A stretch of DNA of 64,000 nucleotides. Source: UBA7398 sp947491605 (GTDB taxonomy: Bacteria > Actinomycetota > Actinomycetes > Nanopelagicales > Nanopelagicaceae). Below, in pieces: positions 42,215 through 51,368 of this stretch. How positions within the stretch are numbered: the first letter of the stretch is position 1; every line of letters begins with the position of its first letter. The notes under the pieces were generated by a model. The model was not told where the DNA came from. It made no database searches and saw only the letters and a list, made by a program, of their open reading frames with translations. The position numbers were made by a program, and so were the translations under genes. The DNA lies in the NCBI GenBank assembly GCA_947491605.1, contig CANLJW010000001.1, positions 1 through 64,000 of the forward strand, given 5' to 3'.

Positions 42215-43033
42215 TTACAACTTATGAATAAGTTTCGAAAGCAAAGTTCCCATGCGGTCGGCAGCAGCTTTACCAGCAGCCATTACTTCCTCATGGTTAA
42301 GTTTTTCGCCAGTCATGCCAGCAGCAGCATTAGTAACTAAAGAAATCCCAACAACTTCAGCACCAAGAGCATGTGCCGCAATTGCTTCTGGCACAGTGGA
42401 CATGCCAACTAAATCAGCGCCCATCGCGCGCATCATGCGAATTTCTGCAGGAGTTTCGTAAGTTGGACCTCGCCAATGTACGTACACCCCTTCTTCTAAA
42501 GTAGAGTCTTCATTTTTAATTAATTTTCTAATTCTGGCGCTATACAAATCGGTTAAGTCCACAAAAGTAGCGCCGGTGAGTGGACTTACTCCAGTAAGTG
42601 AGATGTGATCTTTAATAATTACGGGTTGACCAACTTTGAAGTTAGCGTTTATGCCACCACAAGCATTTGTCAGAATTATGGTTTTACAACCGGCTTTAAC
42701 TGCAGTTCGGACACCATGTACTACTGGTTCAATACCTTTACCTTCATATAAATGAGTTCTGCCAAGAAAAACCAGCGCGCGAATTACGCCGTTACTTCCC
42801 TTAATGTCATATGAACGGATTAACCCGCCATGGCCGGCAACCGTTGGCGCTGGAAATCCTGGTAAATCTGTTACCGAAAATTCATGTGTTGGAGCACCAA
42901 GTGCTTCGGCGGCCGAAACCCAACCAGATCCCATGACCAGTGCCACATCGTGGGCGACCTTTCCAGTCATATTTTTAAGCGCAAGCGCTGCGCTTTCAGC
43001 CGCACCCATTGGGTCCGAGTAGATATCTATCAC
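42215..43033 (-). CDS. punA: Purine-nucleoside phosphorylase
   Basis: The enzyme phosphorolyses inosine, guanosine and their deoxy forms. The 272-residue trimeric-type PNP has the phosphate loop MGSGWVSAAEAL, the His of AGHGG, GRTHLYEG, TNACGGIN, TYETPAEIRMM, MSTVPEAIAAHA and VTNAAAGM. The GTG at 43033 is favoured because TAAGGT lies 6 bases upstream; a TTG at 43039 is in frame but would overlap that region. It heads a minus-strand operon with the mutase, deoC and the ALDH pair, divergent from putA. Confidence 0.93.
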   Translation of the reverse strand: MIDIYSDPMGAAESAALALKNMTGKVAHDVALVMGSGWVSAAEALGAPTHEFSVTDLPGFPAPTVAGHGGLIRSYDIKGSNGVIRALVFLGRTHLYEGKGIEPVVHGVRTAVKAGCKTIILTNACGGINANFKVGQPVIIKDHISLTGVSPLTGATFVDLTDLYSARIRKLIKNEDSTLEEGVYVHWRGPTYETPAEIRMMRAMGADLVGMSTVPEAIAAHALGAEVVGISLVTNAAAGMTGEKLNHEEVMAAGKAAADRMGTLLSKLIHKL

Positions 43034-43039
43034 AACCAA

Positions 43040-43045
43040 ACCTTA
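43040..43045 (-). promoter_or_regulatory. -10 box for leaderless punA operon transcript
   Basis: TAAGGT on the minus strand, 6 bases before the GTG at 43033. It drives the punA-mutase-deoC-ALDH operon. The 52-base gap to putA also holds TAGGCT (43068-43073) on the plus strand, 12 bases before the putA ATG. Confidence 0.5.
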
Positions 43046-43085
43046 CCGCTTGGGCTTGGCGATAACCTAGGCTAAGCAGAAGTTA

Positions 43086-46000
43086 ATGCGAATTGTTGCA
43101 GAACGGATGTGCAAGTTGTCTAGGGATAATACAACCGACCCCGGCATAGATGGCTTAGATGCAATCGCAATAAAAAAGGTAAATGAATTACTGATCGAAT
43201 CCGAAGCTACTCGTTCCCGTAAAGATATTGGAAACCGTAAACGTTTCGCACGCTTGCTAAGAGAACCAGCCGCAATCGCAGTAACTATGGGGCTCACCGA
43301 TGAAGTGATGCGAATATCTAACCCTGTGCGAGCTGCTAAATCTTTTAGAACGGTTTCTAAAGATGCAACTATCTCTGGATTAGGTTTAGTAGATTATTTG
43401 GGCATTAAAATTGCGGTAGTAGGTTCGATAATTTTGCCTAAATTAGTAATGAAAGCGGTACGCGGCCGCGTTGAATTTGCATCCAACGGCATAATTTTGC
43501 CTGCTGAAAACAAGCAGCTTTTATCCCATATTACAAAACGTTCGCAAGAGAGCGCTAGATTGAATATAAATTTACTTGGTGAAGCAGTACTCGGCGATGG
43601 CGAAGCTACGGAGCGTTTTAATTCGGTAATAGAAATGATTCGCCGTCCCGAAGCTAATTATGCATCCGTAAAGATTTCCGCGATTGTCAGCCAATTAATC
43701 ACAATCGATCATTTCGGATCAGTCAATCGAGTATTAGAGCGGTTGCGAGTTCTATATCGGGAAGCAAAGATCAATGAAACTTTCATTAACTTGGATATGG
43801 AGGAGTACCGCGACCTATCAATCACGGTAGAAGTTTTTAAAACGGTATTAGACGAACCAGAATTTGCCGACTTAAATGCCGGTATTGTGCTGCAGGCATA
43901 TTTGCCAGAATCTCATTATTATTTGGAAAATTTAATTGAGTGGAGCCGTAACCGCTTTATGCGAAGCGGCGGAACTATAAAAATTCGCATTGTAAAAGGC
44001 GCTAACTTAGCGATGGAGAAAGCTGAGGCTGAATTACATGGCTGGACGCCAGCACCATATCCAAAGAAATCCGATGTCGACGCTAGTTATACCCGCCTAA
44101 TTGATTTAGCGCTTCGACCAGAAAATGCGAAAGCGGTGCGAATTGGTATCGCCAGCCATAACCTCTTTCATATTGCTTGGTCCATCGAAGTTGCTAAAAA
44201 TCGCGGCGTAATCGAACAGCTTGATATTGAAATGTTAGAAGGAATGGCAAATGCAGAAGCTCTTGCGATTGCAAAATCAATGGGTTCAGTTCTCCTTTAC
44301 ACGCCGGTAACGCGTAAAGCAGATTTTCCAAGCGCAGTTGCATACTTGGTGCGAAGGCTCGATGAAAATACTTCTTTAGAAAATTACTTAAGAGCATCTT
44401 TCGATATGGAAGAGGGCAGTGCTAACTATCTCGATCAAAAGTTTAGATTTGAGAATTCAGTATCGGAGCGACACACAATCGCTACGCAATCTAGGCGCCA
44501 CTCTAATATGCCGATTAGTCATTCTGGAGAATTTGCGAACGCTAGTGATGGTGATTTAACAAATCCTATTTTGCGATCAGCGCTGGCCACTGAATATGCA
44601 AAGATTTCAAATGGAATCGCTGACCCAATTCCCGTTGTAATAAATGGCGCTGAAATTTTAAATCAAATTTTGGAATTAGGTTTAGATCCTAATGAAGATG
44701 GAAAACCTTGGTATAAATATTCGGTTATTAATTCGGAAGATGTAGATAACGCCATCCAAGTTGCGCAAAACTCGCTGCTAAGTTGGGAATCAATTGGCGC
44801 TGCGGGTCGAGCCAAGCTGCTGCAAGCTGCTGCTACTTTGATGGAATCTGGCCGGGCAAAAACTATTGCAATTATGGCGCGCGATGCTGGCAAAACCGTT
44901 AGCGAAGCAGATCCAGAAGTAAGTGAAGCGATCGACTTTGCTAGATATTACGCCGATTCCGCTATAAAAATGAGCGAGGGATCCACACCGCTTGGCGTAG
45001 TTTTAATTGTGCCACCGTGGAATTTTCCATATGCGATTCCAATGGGTGGCGTTTGCGCTGCGCTTGCTGCTGGAAATACCGTGATTTTAAAGCCAGCTCC
45101 AGAAACCGTTGCAACTGCTTGGGAGATTGTGCAACAACTTTGGGCCGGCGGTATTCCTAAAAACGTATTGCAATTCTTACCTTCCCGAGATGATGCAGTT
45201 GGTAAATACTTGATTTCTCATCCTGGTATCGCTGGCTTAATTCTTACCGGAGCGCTTGCAACTGCTGAACTATTCTTATCTTGGAAACCTGATTTGAATT
45301 TGATGGCAGAAACAAGTGGCAAAAACTCCTTATTAATTTCGGCTAGTGCAGATATAGACAGCGCGGTAAAAGATTTAGTGCAATCAGCTTTTGGGCATGC
45401 TGGCCAAAAATGTAGCGCTGCAAGTTTAGGAATTGTGGATTCAACCATTTTAAAAAATCCAGCATTCTTGAAACAATTAAAAGATGCGGTTGTCAGCCTT
45501 AGCGTTGGATCTGGAGTTAAGTATGGAACTACGGTGGGTCCAGTAATTAGAGCCCCAGAATCGGCGCTGTTGCGTGCGCTAACAACTTTAGAAGCTGGCG
45601 AAACTTGGTTGGTAGAACCAAGACAAATAGATAGCGCGGGCTTTACTTGGTCACCAGGTGTGAAATTGGGAATTAAAGCAAATTCTTGGAGCCATAAAAA
45701 TGAATGGTTTGGTCCAGTGCTAGGAATAATGGAAGCACCAAATTTTGCGACGGCACTTAAATGGCAAAACGACGTGGACTTTGGCCTAACTTCTGGAATT
45801 CATAGCCTTGATTCTTCTGAGTGTTCAGAATGGATTACTGGAATCGAAGCCGGAAATCTATATGTAAATCGAAGTATCACGGGCGCGATTGTAAATCGCC
45901 AACCATTCGGCGGGTGGAAACGGAGCAGCGTCGGTGCAACTGCTAAAGCTGGCGGCCCGAATTACTTATCTCAACTCCGGAAGTGGGCATCGCTTACAGA

Positions 46001-46469
46001 TACAGCCTCGTTAAAAGAGAGCGCAAATCAATGGTGGGAGAGCGCTGGAAAACATGCGATTGATCGCGCTGGTTTAAATGTAGAACTAAACTATCAAAGG
46101 TATTGCAAATTTAATTCGGAAATCTTAGTTCTAATTGATGATCAAGTTTCTAATGAAGTGTTAGCCGCTATCGATTGGATCTCAAAAAGATTTGATTTAT
46201 CAATTCGAATCAGCAAAACGGATTCCATTTCGGATCTACTTTCGCAAATTAAAAGAGGATTATTATCAATTGGCAAAGTGCGCTGGCTTTCAAATGCCAC
46301 CCCACCAATTACAGAGCTCTTAGCGCTGGGTATTTCGGTAGATCCACGACCGATTACAAACGAAGGTTCCGTGGAAATGCCACGCTGGTTCAGGGAGCAG
46401 AGTGTGGCAATCACAAACCACCGTTATGGAAATGTTGGCGCTGGCCCTAAGCCAACCATTTCCACATAA
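43086..46469 (+). CDS. putA: Bifunctional proline dehydrogenase/glutamate-semialdehyde dehydrogenase
   Basis: PutA oxidises proline to glutamate in two steps. The 1127-residue protein has an N-terminal flavin-dependent PRODH barrel (NLDMEEYRDL, LQAYLPES, RIVKGANLAMEKAEAELHGW, residues 90-460) and a P5C dehydrogenase domain (residues 530-980) with PPWNFPYAIPMGG, AETSGKNS with the general-base Glu, and AGQKCSAAS with the catalytic Cys, then QPFGGWKRSS. No ribbon-helix-helix DNA-binding domain precedes PRODH, so it is not the autorepressor type. About 150 extra C-terminal residues follow the catalytic core. No other proline gene is adjacent. Confidence 0.93.
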   Translation: MRIVAERMCKLSRDNTTDPGIDGLDAIAIKKVNELLIESEATRSRKDIGNRKRFARLLREPAAIAVTMGLTDEVMRISNPVRAAKSFRTVSKDATISGLGLVDYLGIKIAVVGSIILPKLVMKAVRGRVEFASNGIILPAENKQLLSHITKRSQESARLNINLLGEAVLGDGEATERFNSVIEMIRRPEANYASVKISAIVSQLITIDHFGSVNRVLERLRVLYREAKINETFINLDMEEYRDLSITVEVFKTVLDEPEFADLNAGIVLQAYLPESHYYLENLIEWSRNRFMRSGGTIKIRIVKGANLAMEKAEAELHGWTPAPYPKKSDVDASYTRLIDLALRPENAKAVRIGIASHNLFHIAWSIEVAKNRGVIEQLDIEMLEGMANAEALAIAKSMGSVLLYTPVTRKADFPSAVAYLVRRLDENTSLENYLRASFDMEEGSANYLDQKFRFENSVSERHTIATQSRRHSNMPISHSGEFANASDGDLTNPILRSALATEYAKISNGIADPIPVVINGAEILNQILELGLDPNEDGKPWYKYSVINSEDVDNAIQVAQNSLLSWESIGAAGRAKLLQAAATLMESGRAKTIAIMARDAGKTVSEADPEVSEAIDFARYYADSAIKMSEGSTPLGVVLIVPPWNFPYAIPMGGVCAALAAGNTVILKPAPETVATAWEIVQQLWAGGIPKNVLQFLPSRDDAVGKYLISHPGIAGLILTGALATAELFLSWKPDLNLMAETSGKNSLLISASADIDSAVKDLVQSAFGHAGQKCSAASLGIVDSTILKNPAFLKQLKDAVVSLSVGSGVKYGTTVGPVIRAPESALLRALTTLEAGETWLVEPRQIDSAGFTWSPGVKLGIKANSWSHKNEWFGPVLGIMEAPNFATALKWQNDVDFGLTSGIHSLDSSECSEWITGIEAGNLYVNRSITGAIVNRQPFGGWKRSSVGATAKAGGPNYLSQLRKWASLTDTASLKESANQWWESAGKHAIDRAGLNVELNYQRYCKFNSEILVLIDDQVSNEVLAAIDWISKRFDLSIRISKTDSISDLLSQIKRGLLSIGKVRWLSNATPPITELLALGISVDPRPITNEGSVEMPRWFREQSVAITNHRYGNVGAGPKPTIST

Positions 46470-46485
46470 AGCGTTATCGGAGCAT

Positions 46486-48204
46486 TTAACTATCTAATAT
46501 GTTGCAGAGCTTGCTACCACTTGTGATGGTTTCGCCAATATTGGCTGATATATCGGCAATTTTACCGGCTTTGTGCGCAGTAAGCGGTTGCTCCATTTTC
46601 ATGGCTTCCAATACAAAAATTAAATCTCCAACTTCGACCTGGTCGCCTTCTGAAACTGCAATTTTTACAACGGTTCCTTGCATTGGACTAGTGAGAGCAT
46701 CACCAGTAACAATCCCAGTTACGCCACTTTTAGCGCGATGGCGTTTATGTGTGGTTTCGCTTGCATGAAGTGCAACTTCAAATCTATGGCCATTAACTTC
46801 GGTAATGAAAGTTTCTGGTCGGGGTACGCTAGAAATTCCAGAAGTACCACCTTGAAACTCTGGGATTTCATTAACAAACTCACTCTCAATGTAACTTGTA
46901 TAAACTTTAAATTCATTAACAAATGCTGGATCGATAACAATTGCGCGATGAAACGGGAGCGCAGTCGCTAAACCTTCAATTTGAAATTCAGCTAACGCTC
47001 GTTTAGCGCGTGCGATTGCTTCATTTCTAGTAGCGCCAGTGATAATTAATTTAGCTAAAAGTGAATCAAAATTTCCACCGATAACATCGCCCGCAGTAAA
47101 ACCGGCATCAACGCGTACGCCAGGTCCGCTAGGTACTTGCCATTTAGTTATTGTGCCGGGAGCTGGCAAAAATGAACGCCCAGGATCTTCGCCATTAATT
47201 CTAAATTCGATTGAGTGACCACGGATAATTGGGTCTTCATTCTTTATTTTTTCGCCCATTGCAATTCGGAATTGTTCTCGTACCAAATCTATGCCCGCAA
47301 CTTCTTCACTAACTGGGTGTTCGACTTGCAGTCGGGTATTAACTTCCAGAAAGGAGATAGTGCCATCAATTCCGACTAGAAATTCACATGTACCGGCTCC
47401 GACGTAGCCAGCAGCTTTCATGATGGCTTTGCTAGAACGGTAAAGCTCAGCGTTCTGCGCTTCACTTAAAAACGGTGCGGGGGCTTCTTCGACTAATTTT
47501 TGATGACGACGTTGCAGCGAGCAATCTCTAGTGCTGACAACCATGGCATTTCCGTGTTGATCAACGAGCACTTGGGTCTCAACATGGCGCGGTTTATCTA
47601 GGTAACGCTCCACAAAACATTCACCGCGACCAAAACCGCTAATCGCTTCTCGAACTGCCGATGCATAGAGCTCTGGAATTTCCGCGAGCGATCGCGCAAC
47701 TTTTAAGCCGCGACCACCGCCACCATGGGCAGCTTTTATCGCAACTGGCAGACCATGTTCCTTTGCAAATGCAATAACTTCATCTGCAGAATCGACTGGG
47801 TCGGAAGTGCCAGCGACTTGTGGTGCTCCAACTTTTGCCGCAATTTTTCGAGCCGAAACTTTATCGCCCAACGCTCTAATCGCGGCTGGCGGTGGTCCAA
47901 TCCAAACCAACCCCGCAGCGATCACTGCTTCTGCAAAATCTGCGTTCTCAGATAGAAATCCATAGCCCGGATGAACTGCATCAGCACCAGATTTTTTTGC
48001 AACTGCAATAATTTTTGGGATATTCAAATAAGTTTGCGCACTAGTTATACCGTTTAATGCAAAAGCTTCGTCAGCAGATTGCACATGAAGTGCGTTTCGA
48101 TCTTCATCTGAGTAAACCGCAATACTTTTTAAACCATGGTCTTTACAAGCCCGTGCGACTCGTACCGCAATTTCGCCGCGGTTAGCAATCAATACTGATT
48201 TCAT
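46486..48204 (-). CDS. accA: Acyl-CoA carboxylase alpha subunit (biotin carboxylase + BCCP)
   Basis: The 572-residue protein carboxylates biotin and carries it. The biotin carboxylase part has VLIANRGEIAVRVARAC, HPGYGFLSEN, the ATP-grasp glycine loop KAAHGGGGRGLK, and EVNTRLQVEHPVSEE; the C-terminal biotinyl domain holds the acceptor Lys in EAMKMEQPL. Actinobacterial alpha subunits of this layout (AccA/BccA/AccA3) serve both acetyl- and propionyl-CoA carboxylases. The beta and epsilon subunits follow upstream on the same strand, with maf in between, and birA is divergent beyond them. Confidence 0.94.
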   Translation of the reverse strand: MKSVLIANRGEIAVRVARACKDHGLKSIAVYSDEDRNALHVQSADEAFALNGITSAQTYLNIPKIIAVAKKSGADAVHPGYGFLSENADFAEAVIAAGLVWIGPPPAAIRALGDKVSARKIAAKVGAPQVAGTSDPVDSADEVIAFAKEHGLPVAIKAAHGGGGRGLKVARSLAEIPELYASAVREAISGFGRGECFVERYLDKPRHVETQVLVDQHGNAMVVSTRDCSLQRRHQKLVEEAPAPFLSEAQNAELYRSSKAIMKAAGYVGAGTCEFLVGIDGTISFLEVNTRLQVEHPVSEEVAGIDLVREQFRIAMGEKIKNEDPIIRGHSIEFRINGEDPGRSFLPAPGTITKWQVPSGPGVRVDAGFTAGDVIGGNFDSLLAKLIITGATRNEAIARAKRALAEFQIEGLATALPFHRAIVIDPAFVNEFKVYTSYIESEFVNEIPEFQGGTSGISSVPRPETFITEVNGHRFEVALHASETTHKRHRAKSGVTGIVTGDALTSPMQGTVVKIAVSEGDQVEVGDLIFVLEAMKMEQPLTAHKAGKIADISANIGETITSGSKLCNILDS

Positions 48205-48827
48205 CAGATTGTCACTTCCGATGTGAGTGGTTTTGAATTTGCAATTGCAAACCAGTCATAACCTAGGTGATTTATAGTTTTTCGAAGTAGCGGCAATGAA
48301 AGTCCGATTACATTGCTGGTTTCGCCCTCAATCCGATCAATAAATGGTGCGCTCAAACCATCTAGCGTAAATCCACCAGCAACTTGTAGCGGTTCGCCAG
48401 TAGCAACATAATCTTCTATTTCTCGATCTGTCATATCGGCGAAGAAAACTTTAGTAGAGGTGATATCTGATATTTCCATTCCTTTTGCGGTATCGATAAA
48501 GCAGTGACCTGTATGCAAAATCCCTGAATTGCCACGTAATTCTTTACATCTAGCGATCGCATTAGCTGGCGTTTCTGGTTTTCCTAAAGATCTGCCGTTG
48601 AATTCAAAAGTTGAGTCACAACCAATCACAATCGCCGCTTCATTTATCATTGCTTTAACAGTGTGAGCCTTAACGATGGCTAGCGCTAGTACTAATTCAG
48701 CTGGAGTTAAACCTTGATATTCAGGTAATTCTTCATCAACACCGCTCACAATTATCTCTGGGTTAATACCTACCGAATTTAATAAGCGCCGTCGTGATGG
48801 CGAAGCCGATGCCAGGATAATTTTCAT
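48204..48827 (-). CDS. maf: Maf-family nucleoside triphosphate pyrophosphatase
   Basis: Maf proteins hydrolyse non-canonical or pyrimidine nucleoside triphosphates and are tied to cell-division arrest. The 207-residue protein starts IILASASPSRRRLLNSVGI, the family signature, and has CDSTFEFNGRSLGKPETP with the catalytic Asp. It shares its final base with the carboxylase alpha-subunit start and follows accE by 2 bases. The accA-maf-accE-accD arrangement is conserved in actinobacteria. Confidence 0.93.
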   Translation of the reverse strand: MKIILASASPSRRRLLNSVGINPEIIVSGVDEELPEYQGLTPAELVLALAIVKAHTVKAMINEAAIVIGCDSTFEFNGRSLGKPETPANAIARCKELRGNSGILHTGHCFIDTAKGMEISDITSTKVFFADMTDREIEDYVATGEPLQVAGGFTLDGLSAPFIDRIEGETSNVIGLSLPLLRKTINHLGYDWFAIANSKPLTSEVTI

Positions 48828-48829
48828 TG

Positions 48830-48997
48830 TTATTTACCATCGTTGTATCTACGATTTTTAACGAGCTCACCACGAAGTTGTGGCTTTCCCCAAGTACTTC
48901 GGCTTACTACTGGTTTTTTAATGCGTGCTTTCAAAACATTTGTGATCGCCATGGTTTCGTCAGAATTTGGGGTGCCTTTAGTTACGGTGAAGTTCAT
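48830..48997 (-). CDS. accE: Acyl-CoA carboxylase epsilon subunit (small)
   Basis: A 55-residue protein recognised by the epsilon-subunit pattern: an N-terminal V-x-KGxP strand (FTVTKGTPNSDE), a helix (AITNVLKARI), and a C-terminal W with basic residues (TWGKPQLRGELV). Epsilon subunits stabilise or stimulate the actinobacterial carboxylase and lie between alpha and beta genes, as here. The ATG at 48997 gives the family-like N-terminus; an ATG at 49030 would overlap the beta gene by 20 bases. Sequence conservation is weak, so position carries much of the call. Confidence 0.75.
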   Translation of the reverse strand: MNFTVTKGTPNSDETMAITNVLKARIKKPVVSRSTWGKPQLRGELVKNRRYNDGK

Positions 48998-49010
48998 TTC
49001 AGAATTATTC

Positions 49011-50582
49011 CTAAAGCGGAATATTGCCATGCTTTCTAGCTGGCAAAATGTCGCGTTTGTTTCGGAGCGTGCGTAGCGCTTTAGTGATGTAGCTTCTAGT
49101 TTGGCTTGGTTCTATTACAGCATCGATAAAGCCACGCTCTGCGGCTAAGTAAGGATTAGCTAGGGTATCTTCGTAATTAGTAATTAATTCTTTCCGAAGT
49201 TTTTCTGGGTCTTTTGCGTCGTTTAATTCTTTTCGGTAAAGAATATTTACTGCGCCTTGTGCGCCCATGACCGCAATTTGAGCGGTTGGCCAAGCTAGAT
49301 TTATATCGGCTCCTAAATGTTTTGAACCCATAACATCATAAGCGCCACCATAAGCTTTTCGAGTAATTAATGTAACCATTGGAACCGATGCTTCGCCATA
49401 GGCATAGAGCAACTTTGCACCGCGTCGAATAATGCCATTCCATTCTTGATCTGTACCCGGTAAGAATCCAGGTACATCTACCAGCGTGATAATTGGGATT
49501 CCATAAGCATCACAAGTTCGCACAAATCGGGCTGCTTTTTCGCTTGCATCAATATTTAGCGTGCCGGCAAGTTGTAGCGGTTGGTTAGCTACTACACCTA
49601 CGGAACGACCTTCAATTCTGCCAAATCCAATTACGATGTTTGGTGCAAAGAGCGATTGCACTTCCAAGAATTCAGACTCGTCTAGGATCGCTTCAATAAC
49701 TTTTTTAATATCGTAAGGTTGATTTGGGCTATCTGGAATTAAAAGATCAAGTGACTTATCAAGCGGAGTTACTTCATCGCTTTCGGTTGCACCCAAAATT
49801 GGGGCTTCATCCATATTGTTACTTGGCAAATATGAAAGTAAAGCCTTTACGTAATCAATCGCTTCATCTTCATTCTCGGCTAAGTAATGGGAGTTTCCAG
49901 TCTTAGCGTTATGGGTATGTGCGCCACCAAGTTCTTCCATGCCAACTTCTTCACCAGTAACGGCCTTAATGACTTCTGGGCCGGTAATAAACATATGTGA
50001 TGTTTCATTTACCATAATGGTGAAGTCGGTCATCGCCGGGGAATAAACCGCACCGCCAGCGCACGGTCCAAGAATTAATGATATTTGTGGGATTACACCA
50101 GATGATCTTGCATTGCGTCGAAAAATTTCGCCGTATCTGCCAAGTGAAACTACGCCCTCTTGAATTCGAGCGCCACCCGAATCATTAATGCCTACCAGCG
50201 GAATTCCATTCTTCAATGCAAAGTCCATCAGCTTTACAATTTTTTCACCAAAAACTTCGCCGAGACTGCCACCCATTATTGTAAAGTCTTGGGAGAAGAC
50301 TGCGATAGTTCGGCCATCCACCGTTCCATACCCAGTTACAACGCCATCACCATATGGTCGGCTATCTTGCATTCCAAAATTAACGGAACGATGTCTGGCA
50401 AACTCATCTAGTTCTGTAAAGGAACCCGCATCAACTAATTTTTCGATACGCTCACGCGCAGTCATCTTCCCTTTTGCGTGTTGCTTTTCGATGGCGCGAG
50501 CGGAACCAGCGTGCACCGCTTCATCTAATCGTTTGCGCAGATCTTCGATCTTGCCGGCCGTAGTATGAATGTCTTCGGTCAT
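49011..50582 (-). CDS. accD: Acyl-CoA (propionyl-CoA-type) carboxylase beta subunit
   Basis: The 523-residue carboxyltransferase moves CO2 from carboxybiotin to the acyl-CoA. It has ARERIEKLVD, GFGRIEGRSVGVVANQP, the crotonase-fold oxyanion holes GGARIQEGV and the matching C-terminal GGAYDVMGSKHL, and VDVPGFLPGTDQE. Closest in form to AccD5/PccB of actinobacteria, which prefer propionyl-CoA; the presence of methylmalonyl-CoA mutase in the window fits that use. TACCTT lies 6 bases before its ATG, and birA is divergent 30 bases away. Confidence 0.93.
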   Translation of the reverse strand: MTEDIHTTAGKIEDLRKRLDEAVHAGSARAIEKQHAKGKMTARERIEKLVDAGSFTELDEFARHRSVNFGMQDSRPYGDGVVTGYGTVDGRTIAVFSQDFTIMGGSLGEVFGEKIVKLMDFALKNGIPLVGINDSGGARIQEGVVSLGRYGEIFRRNARSSGVIPQISLILGPCAGGAVYSPAMTDFTIMVNETSHMFITGPEVIKAVTGEEVGMEELGGAHTHNAKTGNSHYLAENEDEAIDYVKALLSYLPSNNMDEAPILGATESDEVTPLDKSLDLLIPDSPNQPYDIKKVIEAILDESEFLEVQSLFAPNIVIGFGRIEGRSVGVVANQPLQLAGTLNIDASEKAARFVRTCDAYGIPIITLVDVPGFLPGTDQEWNGIIRRGAKLLYAYGEASVPMVTLITRKAYGGAYDVMGSKHLGADINLAWPTAQIAVMGAQGAVNILYRKELNDAKDPEKLRKELITNYEDTLANPYLAAERGFIDAVIEPSQTRSYITKALRTLRNKRDILPARKHGNIPL

Positions 50583-50588
50583 GGGCTT

Positions 50589-50594
50589 AAGGTA
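50589..50594 (-). promoter_or_regulatory. -10 box for leaderless accD operon transcript
   Basis: TACCTT on the minus strand, 6 bases before the ATG at 50582, in the 30-base gap shared with birA. It would drive accD-accE-maf-accA. Confidence 0.5.
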
Positions 50595-50612
50595 CTAGGG
50601 AAATGAGGCGCA

Positions 50613-51368
50613 GTGATACATGTTCCGCTTAACCCGCAACGAATATCACAGGCGCTCGGCAACGGCTACTGGCGGGTAAAGGTAATTCCAGAAACCACTT
50701 CAACGCAGAGCGAAATCATAAATAATTTTTCACCGTTACAACATGGTGATTTACTAATCGCAGAATTTCAAAATAGCGGTAGAGGCCGGTTAGATCGTAA
50801 ATTTATTGCACCACCAATGCGCGCGTTGCTTTTCTCAGCTTTTATAAAACCAGAACGTGCCATTTCTGAATGGGGCTGGTTACCACTAATTATTGGGTTA
50901 TCAGTTGCCGAAGCTCTAACTGAATTGACTGGAAAAGAGTTTCTAACAAAGTGGCCAAACGATGTGTTGCATGAAGGTAAGAAAGTTTGTGGAATTCTCT
51001 GTGAAAGTAACTACGGAGGCGTGATTGCGGGTATTGGCATAAATGTTAATTTTGAGAAATCCGAACTACCAGTTAAAAATGCATCAGCAATCAACTTAAT
51101 AACTGGTAACGAAATAAAACGAGAGTTAGTGCTTGCAGCAGTACTGCGTAAGATCTCAGAAAATTTAAAAATCTGGAATGAGAGCGGGTTCAATTCGCTA
51201 GCTGAAATTTATTTAAAATATTCAGATACGATTGGTAAAGACGTTAGAGTTGAATTAGGCAGCGGAAATACAATTTCCGCAATAGCAGTCGGCCTAAGTG
51301 AATTGGGTGAGTTAAAGCTAAGTAATGGAAGTACCGTCTCAATTGGGGATGTCACACACTTACGTTGA
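50613..51368 (+). CDS. birA: Biotin-protein ligase BirA (no DNA-binding domain)
   Basis: BirA activates biotin and attaches it to the BCCP domain of the carboxylase encoded next door. The 251-residue protein has TTSTQSE, the biotinyl-AMP loop GRGRLDRKFIAPP, LTKWPNDVLHEGKKVCGIL with the catalytic Lys, and GIGINVNF. It is the short class I form without the N-terminal helix-turn-helix of E. coli BirA, so it is not a repressor. GTG at 50613 has GAGG a few bases upstream. The 3' end overlaps the convergent gtrA gene by 9 bases. Confidence 0.92.
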   Translation: MIHVPLNPQRISQALGNGYWRVKVIPETTSTQSEIINNFSPLQHGDLLIAEFQNSGRGRLDRKFIAPPMRALLFSAFIKPERAISEWGWLPLIIGLSVAEALTELTGKEFLTKWPNDVLHEGKKVCGILCESNYGGVIAGIGINVNFEKSELPVKNASAINLITGNEIKRELVLAAVLRKISENLKIWNESGFNSLAEIYLKYSDTIGKDVRVELGSGNTISAIAVGLSELGELKLSNGSTVSIGDVTHLR

